Assembly (NCBI GenBank): GCA_016716765.1
Contig: JADJVA010000020.1
Span: 1,178,001 to 1,242,000, forward strand
Origin: Bdellovibrionales bacterium
Lineage (GTDB): Bacteria > Bdellovibrionota > Bdellovibrionia > Bdellovibrionales > UBA1609
DNA: 64,000 nucleotides
Reading direction: 5' to 3'
The notes under the pieces are model-generated. The model did no database searches and was not told the origin of the DNA. It saw only the letters and a list, made by a program, of their open reading frames with translations. Both the position numbers and the translations under genes were made by a program. Position 1 is the stretch's first letter, and each line of letters begins with the position of its first letter. Of this stretch, positions 55,302 to 61,788 are shown one piece after another.

Positions 55302-56520
55302 GGTTTAACCTCCGGTCGTGTGGGACTGTGCCATAGACACCATTGCGAATGACCGCCCATTCCGCAATGTACTGATTGACATCAGCAGGGGTCAAGATTT
55401 CTGAAAAATCCGGACTTATGTACTCTTGTTCCACGCCATCCCAGCCTCTGTAACAACGAGATCTCGTTGAGCGGCGCACCTCAAAGTTAGGGACCAATCC
55501 GACTTTGCCACCACCTCCAGGGATATCGAGAGAAAGGTTTGGCAATGCGAGTCCCGACAATCTCCCCCAGAGTTCCCGTTGAATCTCCAGTGAGTTCTCA
55601 ACTGAAGTACGTAAGTGATCAGTTCCTTCTGAAGGGTCGCACTGAAACATGTAGTAAGGCTTCACGCGCAGATAGAGAAGACGACGTGACAAGGCCTGAA
55701 CGATCGCCGGATGATTGTTTACGCCGTTCAAAAGCACCATTTGGTTCATGACCGGAATACCATGATCAACAAGGTAGCCCAGTGCCTCCGCGGCCTCAGC
55801 AGTCAGTTCCCGAGGATGATTAAAGTGAGCCATAAAAAAGAGGGGCGAATATTGACGCATCATTTGCGCCAATCGCTTTGTGATTCGCATCGGACATACC
55901 ACTGGCATTCGTGACCCAATCCGAATGATCTCAACATGCTCAATTGAGCGCAAATCAGAAAGAACTCTTTCCAGTTTGAGATCGCTGAGCGTAAGGGGGT
56001 CCCCACCACTGAGTATCACCTCTCGAATTCCCGGACGTGACTTTATATAAGACAAAGCCTCATCATACTCTGAAGCAGAAGGAAAGGCGCGGTCCTTGCC
56101 AGTGAAGTGCTTTCTTGTGCAGTATCTGCAATAAACACTGCAAAAATCGGTCACCAAAAACAAAGCCCGATCGGGGTAGCGATGAATGATTCGAGAGGTG
56201 GGCCGATTTAAATTTTCTCCCAAAGGATCACGCATTGCTTGATTTCCAGGTACCAGCTCAGACCGATGAGGCATCAATATGCGCCGAATCGGATCAAGGG
56301 GGTTTGTTGTGTCTGCCAATCGAGCATAGTAGGGAGTCACCCGAATCTGAAAAAGCTCATTTGTTCCAATAAAAGCCTCTTTCTCTTGAGAGGACAGGAC
56401 AAACCGGCTTTCAAAGTCCGCCAAGGTAGTGAGGCAATTTCTCATCTGCCAAGCAGGATTTTCCCAATCCTCCGTTGAAATCCCCTGAAATGGCGTGAGA
56501 TGTTTAAACTCTAGCTTCAT
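55246..56520 (-). CDS. Lysine 2,3-aminomutase family radical SAM protein
   Basis: 424 residues. Cluster cysteines C127, C131, C134 in DFCSVYCRYCTRKHF, followed by EVILSGGDPLTLSD, RIGSRMPVVCPMRIT, and PLFFMAHFNHPRELTAEA; the PLP lysine motif is in LDIPGGGGKVGLVPN. The set matches KamA and its EpmB relatives. KamA makes beta-lysine; EpmB acts on EF-P lysine. The length (~420) favours the KamA side. Whether EF-P or free lysine is the substrate is undetermined. Its 3' end overlaps the thioesterase gene by 56 bp. Confidence 0.88.
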   Translation of the reverse strand: MKLEFKHLTPFQGISTEDWENPAWQMRNCLTTLADFESRFVLSSQEKEAFIGTNELFQIRVTPYYARLADTTNPLDPIRRILMPHRSELVPGNQAMRDPLGENLNRPTSRIIHRYPDRALFLVTDFCSVYCRYCTRKHFTGKDRAFPSASEYDEALSYIKSRPGIREVILSGGDPLTLSDLKLERVLSDLRSIEHVEIIRIGSRMPVVCPMRITKRLAQMMRQYSPLFFMAHFNHPRELTAEAAEALGYLVDHGIPVMNQMVLLNGVNNHPAIVQALSRRLLYLRVKPYYMFQCDPSEGTDHLRTSVENSLEIQRELWGRLSGLALPNLSLDIPGGGGKVGLVPNFEVRRSTRSRCYRGWDGVEQEYISPDFSEILTPADVNQYIAEWAVIRNGVYGTVPHDRRLNRESQSTNSGNKREGSVER

Positions 56521-56849
56521 GTCGCATCTCTTAGCCCGAAATCTGGAGACTCACAAATCAATTGCCCATAATTTTAGGCACTTACCATGATGGCCCATTT
56601 TTGCCCCTGGACCTGTATCGAGAGCACACACGTCTAACCAACTGAAATGACAAACTTTTTTTCTCGATAAAATATAACTGTCACGAGAGAGGCATTTGCG
56701 GACTCTTGTTCTTGAGAGAGTAAAACAGACAAATATCATGTGAATTCAGAGACTTACTCTCAGTTTAAAAAATTGGACGAGTTTTTGGAATACAAAGAGC
56801 AGAAGGCTACTTACCTCTGATGGGTAAGTAGATATGGAGGTTTCTTTTT
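56521..56849. other. Intergenic control region, 329 bp
   Basis: Divergent gap between the aminomutase-like gene and the gene at 56850. It holds CTTACC/GGTAAG (about 56810-56827), a small hairpin near the start, and GGAGG eleven bases before ATG 56850. No promoter with consensus spacing was recognised and no small protein seems likely. Confidence 0.4.
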
Positions 56850-58169
56850 ATGAAGGCTCGATCCAAAAATCACATGGGACTCAAAGTTCTCTTGGTGCTG
56901 ATGGTGGCACTCAATATGTCCTGGGTACAAAAAGTCTTCGATAGGAACATCAATACCATTGAGATGGCCTCGAACAGCCGTCATTCTGATGCTGCGGACT
57001 CCATCGTTGCGAATCCTGCAACCCGGTCTGTGACGTACAACCGGCAAATTCGTGTCAGAAGCGGAAGAACGACAGAAGATCAGCAGTGGACTGTGAGGAT
57101 CACCAAAGCACAAATCACGAAAACAGATCCATGGACAGGAGCAAATGAGGGACAAGAGGATGTTTATCAGGTCTCTGCTCAGGCGGAAGGCTGCTACGGA
57201 ATAAATTGCCAGGCCAGCGCCACGTTCAGGACAGCCGAAATCGGAGGGAATACTTCTGATGTCGCAGCTGTTGTCGCGCAAATTCAGCAAAAATTTGATC
57301 CTACGCTGGACAGAAAGGCATCACTGAAAAGCAAAGAAGCCGAAGAGGCCCGAATCGAAGAAGAAAAGGATAAGAAAGAAGCAAAGAGAATCGAAAAATT
57401 GGAGCGCGCAATCGCCGAGTGCAAGGCTGATCCAGATACTGAAAAGCCATTTCGATCTGAATATGCCCGACTGAGCTGCCGAGCAGAAAAACTCGGATCC
57501 AAAGATGGAGCTGAAGCCGAAGGGGAATTTGCTGAAATTCGTGAAGATCTTCGTGCACTCTTAACCAGTGGAAATCTCAGCGAGATGGCCAGAGCGAAGG
57601 AGCTCTTAGGAAGTATGAATAGCGACAGCAGTTTGCCCCGCTCAATGAGAGCACAATTGAGTGCCATGAGGGCTGGCTCGTATTATAATGAACAGTATCC
57701 GCAAGCACTCCAAAACTACCTGACAACACGTAACCCTATACAAATGCAGATATCCTTAGGAAAAATGAAACAACTCGATCAAGGATTTAAGGCGGACACG
57801 GCCCGATTTGGAAATTCCTTTTACGGAAGTCAGGAATTCACTTTTTGGCAAAATGAGCTTCAACACAATATGGACCTTGTCCTCAAAGATCCGCGCACGG
57901 CCCTCATCGGCAATAGAGAATATTCCAATGGATCTGATTTCCCAAGCCAGAGCTTTAACATTGAGGGGCGGTTAGCGCGAGGAGGAGGCCAATCAGCCTC
58001 TGCTGGCACAGGTTATCTGGGAGGCTCGCAAGGACAATTTTGGCGCGGAGGAGATGCAAATGGATCACGCACTCCCCTCTATGATCGAAACTCTTCTATT
58101 GGCAGTAGAGGTTCATCAGCAACCGTAGGTGGAATTCCACAGCTCGGTCAATCGGTGAGTGGACACTGA
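56850..58169 (+). CDS. Exported helical protein of unknown function
   Basis: 439 residues. Signal or anchor helix (GLKVLLVLMVALNMSWV), a beta-like domain (TRSVTYNRQIRVRSG...CYGINCQASATFRTAEIGG, two cysteines), a charged coiled coil (KSKEAEEARIEEEKDKKEAKRIEKLERAIAECK), a helical bundle and a Gly/Ser/Gln-rich tail ending in HSGVSQ-like low complexity. No family recognised. Stop codon is within the shared hairpin at 58166-58192. Confidence 0.7.
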   Translation: MKARSKNHMGLKVLLVLMVALNMSWVQKVFDRNINTIEMASNSRHSDAADSIVANPATRSVTYNRQIRVRSGRTTEDQQWTVRITKAQITKTDPWTGANEGQEDVYQVSAQAEGCYGINCQASATFRTAEIGGNTSDVAAVVAQIQQKFDPTLDRKASLKSKEAEEARIEEEKDKKEAKRIEKLERAIAECKADPDTEKPFRSEYARLSCRAEKLGSKDGAEAEGEFAEIREDLRALLTSGNLSEMARAKELLGSMNSDSSLPRSMRAQLSAMRAGSYYNEQYPQALQNYLTTRNPIQMQISLGKMKQLDQGFKADTARFGNSFYGSQEFTFWQNELQHNMDLVLKDPRTALIGNREYSNGSDFPSQSFNIEGRLARGGGQSASAGTGYLGGSQGQFWRGGDANGSRTPLYDRNSSIGSRGSSATVGGIPQLGQSVSGH

Positions 58170-58192
58170 AACTAGGTGCCCCCTAGTTTCAG
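58166..58192. terminator. Bidirectional hairpin containing both converging stop codons
   Basis: Stem CTGAAACTAGG (58166-58176) with CCTAGTTTCAG (58182-58192), 5-base loop. TGA of the forward gene (58167-58169) and TGA of the reverse gene (58189-58191) both lie inside the stem. Few T residues follow, so terminator activity is possible but not certain. Confidence 0.65.
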
Positions 58193-58845
58193 TCTCCCCT
58201 AAAATAATCAACCCAAGAATCTAGTTTTAATCCGAGAGCCACAAAGGCCTGGCCCCATAATTCCCCTCGATGGCCAAAACCGGCTCTCACTTCAAATTTT
58301 AAGTCCATTTTTTTGTGAACCGTTGTGGTGAGGCCATAGCCGACTCCCCCCGCGAGCGCTTTCTGCTTGCGATCGTCATCATGAATATTAATGACCCCAA
58401 CGAAAATTCTGCCCATAGGCGATACCTGCGAGGGAAAATTAACAAATTGCCAACGAAGTGAAGCTAGCCCAAGCCCAACCGTCACTCCTTCAGCTCCACC
58501 AACTCCGCCCAAAATATCAAGATATTGCTGACAGGTTTGGCTCAAGGAAAAAAGGCATCTCCCCACGTGAAACCCCAGCTCTCCTCCCAGCCAATACATA
58601 TTTTTTCTTTCCCACATAGAACCAATATCAAGGAAGTACTCCCGGTTTTGAGGAATATAAGTCTGAAGATCGACCCATTTTCCCTGCGAGGATTTTCTAC
58701 CTCCAAATGTCTCTTGAACAGTGGCAAAAGCCGCACCTTCTTCGGCCTGAGCTTGATTCCAAATGACCGGCCACAAAATGAAACTAAAAATAAAAATCAG
58801 AGTATTCAAAAAAAGTCGAAAACCAATTTGTGAATTGAACATCAT
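58189..58845 (-). CDS. Exported outer-membrane-like protein of unknown function
   Basis: 218 residues with a signal peptide (LFLNTLIFIFSFILWPVIWNQAQAEE). Mature part contains glycine-flanked strands: MYWLGGELGFHVGRCLFSL (disulfide candidates C...C), GGVGGAEGVTVGLGLASLRWQF, GRIFVGVINIHDDD, GGVGYGLTTTVHKKMDLKFEVRAGFGHRGELWGQAFVALGLKLDSW. The strand pattern fits an outer-membrane barrel. Function unknown. It converges with the gene at 56850. Confidence 0.65.
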   Translation of the reverse strand: MMFNSQIGFRLFLNTLIFIFSFILWPVIWNQAQAEEGAAFATVQETFGGRKSSQGKWVDLQTYIPQNREYFLDIGSMWERKNMYWLGGELGFHVGRCLFSLSQTCQQYLDILGGVGGAEGVTVGLGLASLRWQFVNFPSQVSPMGRIFVGVINIHDDDRKQKALAGGVGYGLTTTVHKKMDLKFEVRAGFGHRGELWGQAFVALGLKLDSWVDYFRGD

Positions 58846-58924
58846 GTTAATTCTCCTTTGCAGGGGTCTCTTTTGTCACCATTTGCCTGATATTTTGATC
58901 TGGTTTCTCAAAGGAAAATAAAAA

Positions 58925-58946
58925 ATCCAGGGGTTTCCCCCTGGAT
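58925..58946 (-). terminator. Intrinsic terminator downstream of the 59027 gene
   Basis: Stem ATCCAGGGG (58925-58933) with CCCCTGGAT (58938-58946); on the reverse strand the hairpin is followed by a T-rich tract (the plus strand has a run of A up to 58925). Clear reverse-strand terminator for the gene at 59027-60463. Confidence 0.85.
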
Positions 58947-59026
58947 CATCCACCATCGACCCATAAGATATTTTCAGGACGAATTACCCAGTTGCTAATC
59001 TAAGGTGTGTTCAAAGACGGATATAA

Positions 59027-60463
59027 TTAAAAGCTGATGGCGGCCTTTGTTGACATTCCGTAGCTAAATTTTGAATCAAGAGTTCCATCCCCCTCAAAAG
59101 CTTGGCCTGGCATTAAAAGACCAAGACCAGTCTGCCAGACGACTCCCTTTTTAAGAGCATAGTTCAATTTAAAATCCAATTCGTAGCCCAAATCCGATGC
59201 GACCTCTATATTGAGGAGTGGATCGCGATTCAAGTACCCGGTTACAACTGAGGATACCAATTCCCATTTCTCGTCGATTTTATATTCGAGATAGGGGGCA
59301 AAATAAACGACATTGCTAATGGCTTCGGTATCGATCCCCTCAATGGGATCCTTGCCCGCACCTGAGCCAGACAAAGTCGTTCTTAAAAAGTCCCTCTTGC
59401 CGAGAGGATGGTTAAATAACAAAATAGCCACGTCATAATTCTTGTTAAAAACGAAACCCTCATATTTGGAATCAGTGCTAGGATCATCCCCGCTGGCAAT
59501 ACCGGCTTTGAGTCCATATTTGAAATTCTTGGAATCAGGCCGGTATTCAAATTCCCCGGCAATTCCAAAAGCTGAAACCGAAGTCCTTTCACCGTCAGCC
59601 GCTCGAACCCCTGATTTCCCTCCCTGAAAAGTTACCTCAACCCCTACTCTCATGTTCTCGCGGTCGCGAACAGCATAAAGACTCGTGTTTTGAAGATCCA
59701 CTTTATCACGACCGGCAGCAGCTCCTCCCAAGTTCTCTCCTGGACTTGTCCCCAAAGGAGCATCACTTCCACTCTCGTTCGAGGTACGCACTTGATGAAA
59801 AATACCCATTTCTAAATCAGTTTCAGGATTCTCGTATTGAAGTTGAATCAAGTACTCCGTGACGTCATCGCTACGACTGACGGTCCCCTCATTGATTTTA
59901 GCCAACATGGGTAAAAGATAGAAATTGCCCATCATAATTTTGTAGCCAATTAAATCGCGTGTGTCATACCAATGATCAAAAAGACCATTCCCTGAGTTGT
60001 AGGTCATGCCTAAGCCAAAATGCACGGGCGCTCTCCCTGCAATCAAAGCACCGTGCTCCTGAACAAAGGTCAAGTACAGTTGAGTCACCTCAAGAGATTG
60101 AGCCTTTTGCCTTTGAGACAAGACATTGGAATCATTCACGTTTGAAGGAGTGCTATCTCCCAGTCCACTGCCAAAAAATTGACCCGCTTGTGAGTTACTG
60201 GTGAGAGTCCCTGCATCTGAATTGAACAAATCAAAGCGACCGTAAATAGTGAGTCCATCACCGGCAATAATTTTCGGTTTCAACACCAAATGATGCAAAC
60301 CGTATCCCTGTTCTCTATTTCCGCTAGAGAGTTCTGAATTCACCAAATGATAGCCCTCGATCCGATAGATGCCCGTCCAGTCAAGATCTACAGCCCCCGC
60401 AGAACAAAGTATCCCAGTTGTACCTATTAGCCCAATAAATGTCAGAAGTGCTTTGCGTATCAT
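59027..60463 (-). CDS. Outer-membrane porin-like beta-barrel protein
   Basis: 478 residues. Signal peptide ALLTFIGLIGTTGILCSAGA, then strands with repeated aromatic belts: DWTGIYRIEGYHLVN, GYGLHHLVLKPKIIAGDGLTIYGRFDLFN, LEVTQLYLTFVQEHGALIAGRAPVHFGLGMTYN, FKYGLKAGIASGDD, YFAPYLEYKIDEKWELVSSVVTGYLN, ELDFKLNYALKKGVVWQTGLGLL, and a C-terminal AISF. Barrel-type porin or alginate-export-like; no conserved family signature recognised. Ends with Phe. Confidence 0.75.
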   Translation of the reverse strand: MIRKALLTFIGLIGTTGILCSAGAVDLDWTGIYRIEGYHLVNSELSSGNREQGYGLHHLVLKPKIIAGDGLTIYGRFDLFNSDAGTLTSNSQAGQFFGSGLGDSTPSNVNDSNVLSQRQKAQSLEVTQLYLTFVQEHGALIAGRAPVHFGLGMTYNSGNGLFDHWYDTRDLIGYKIMMGNFYLLPMLAKINEGTVSRSDDVTEYLIQLQYENPETDLEMGIFHQVRTSNESGSDAPLGTSPGENLGGAAAGRDKVDLQNTSLYAVRDRENMRVGVEVTFQGGKSGVRAADGERTSVSAFGIAGEFEYRPDSKNFKYGLKAGIASGDDPSTDSKYEGFVFNKNYDVAILLFNHPLGKRDFLRTTLSGSGAGKDPIEGIDTEAISNVVYFAPYLEYKIDEKWELVSSVVTGYLNRDPLLNIEVASDLGYELDFKLNYALKKGVVWQTGLGLLMPGQAFEGDGTLDSKFSYGMSTKAAISF

Positions 60464-60530
60464 GTCTACCTCGTATGAAATTGACTTCCTCCACTGCGCC
60501 AGGAAGCCACGAAAACTAACAGAGTGGTTG

Positions 60531-61193
60531 TCAGGCCTTGGTCACTCCGAGAACATCTCCCTCACGTAAAATAAGCAATTTCTGACCGTCGACTTCAATT
60601 TCGTCACCCGCATACTTTGGAAACAAGACGCGATCTCCAACCTTCACATCCACCGGTCTGACTCGACCTTTTGCGCTCCGATGCCCTCTCCCCACAGCCA
60701 CAATAGTGCCCATCTGGGGTTTCTCATTAACAGAATCTGGAATGATAATTCCTCCCGCTGTCACATTCGATGCTTCAACAGGTTGAACAACCACACGATC
60801 ATCTAGTGGCGATAAAACGACTGACCAGTTTTGTAATTTTTTTGAACTGCCTGCTGAATTTTGCTTTTTTTTTGGTTCCTGAAGAATGAAAGCATTTGGT
60901 CGAGACTTCACAGCCTCTTTCGCTTTAGGTTTAGGTTTAGGAACCGCTTGAGCCGGTATCTTCCTGACCGAAGCTTTCTTTGACACAACAGGCTTGGTTT
61001 TACCCGCCCCTTTTTTTGCCGACTTCTTTGCTGGAACGGCTTTCACCTTCGCGACAGTCTTGCCCCTTGTCGATTTCTTCACGGGAGCAGCTTTGATTGA
61101 TTTCTTTTCCTTAGCTAACTTCTTAGCAGAAGTGAGCTTCTTTTTTGCTGCTTTAGGTGCAGCTTTTTTGTTTTGAGATTTTCTAGTTGCCAC
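60531..61193 (-). CDS. GroES co-chaperonin with long Lys/Ala/Pro-rich N-terminal tail
   Basis: 220 residues. The last ~96 are a full GroES domain: SPLDDRVVVQPVEASNVTAGGIIIPDSVNEKPQMGTIVAVGRGHR (mobile loop GGIIIPDS) and VKVGDRVLFPKYAGDEIEVDGQKLLILREGDVLGV. The first ~120 residues are basic low-complexity (AAPKAAKKKLTSAKKLAKEKK, KKSTRGKTVAKVKAVPAKKSAKKGAGK, PKPKPKAKEAVK), resembling histone H1/AlgP-type tails. GroES caps GroEL in the cytoplasm; the tail may bind nucleic acid or polyanions. No groEL follows. It overlaps the DUF507 gene upstream by 11 bp. Confidence 0.85.
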   Translation of the reverse strand: MATRKSQNKKAAPKAAKKKLTSAKKLAKEKKSIKAAPVKKSTRGKTVAKVKAVPAKKSAKKGAGKTKPVVSKKASVRKIPAQAVPKPKPKAKEAVKSRPNAFILQEPKKKQNSAGSSKKLQNWSVVLSPLDDRVVVQPVEASNVTAGGIIIPDSVNEKPQMGTIVAVGRGHRSAKGRVRPVDVKVGDRVLFPKYAGDEIEVDGQKLLILREGDVLGVTKA

Positions 61194-61455
61194 GTCTCTT
61201 CATCTCCTCTTGGAAGTATTTACTATATAACACGTCCCATTCGGGACTTCCCTCTTGAACGCCTCTTTTTAAACTATTCACTTTTTCTCGAGCAAAAATG
61301 TCGAGCGCCTCAAGCTCTGTAACAAAGGCCGAGACCGCCTGTTTGCCAATGCGCATCGCTTTGTCCTCGTCCGTGTAGTCAACCATGTCATCATTCCAAA
61401 TACCATCAACCACAATACGTGCAAGGTGAGATTGCCTTTCTTCTGAAATAGTCAC
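61183..61455 (-). CDS. DUF507-family protein (second copy)
   Basis: 90 residues. RQSHLARIVVDGIWNDDMVDYTDEDKAMRIGKQAVSAFVTELEALDIFAREKVNSLKRGVQEGSPEWDVLYSKYFQEEMKRRG fits DUF507: a short helical protein whose function is unknown. It overlaps the GroES-like gene downstream and the first DUF507 gene upstream (ATGA-type overlaps), so a single operon is evident. Confidence 0.82.
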   Translation of the reverse strand: MTISEERQSHLARIVVDGIWNDDMVDYTDEDKAMRIGKQAVSAFVTELEALDIFAREKVNSLKRGVQEGSPEWDVLYSKYFQEEMKRRGN

Positions 61456-61730
61456 AAGACGATCCCTTTCTCTTTAGCGAGTCTCTTCTTGAGCAAAGTA
61501 AACATCTTGAAGCGCTGAAAACTACCCGGATTTTGTCTTTCAAGATCATCTATCATCTTGTTGACTTCGATATCTAATGACCTCTCTCTTGCGAAATCAG
61601 ACTTTAAAATATCCAAGGCCCTCTGTCGAACCTTCTCCTCGGTTTCCTTTAAGACAAGCACTCTCTGTTCTATTAATTTATCTATGATGAGTTTAGCCAA
61701 ACGGCCCATTTGTTTGTCTGTCATTTTCAT
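61452..61730 (-). CDS. DUF507-family protein (first copy)
   Basis: About 92 residues from ATG 61730 (also possible 61724). MTDKQMGRLAKLIIDKLIEQRVLVLKETEEKVRQRALDILKSDFARERSLDIEVNKMIDDLERQNPGSFQRFKMFTLLKKRLAKEKG matches DUF507. Tandem DUF507 pairs occur in Deltaproteobacteria-like genomes. First gene of the DUF507-DUF507-GroES operon, divergent from the PBP1b gene. Confidence 0.82.
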   Translation of the reverse strand: MKMTDKQMGRLAKLIIDKLIEQRVLVLKETEEKVRQRALDILKSDFARERSLDIEVNKMIDDLERQNPGSFQRFKMFTLLKKRLAKEKGIVL

Positions 61731-61788
61731 AACTTTGACTAAACGAATCCCTGGACCTATTGTCAATAATAACTTCTAGGGAATTACT

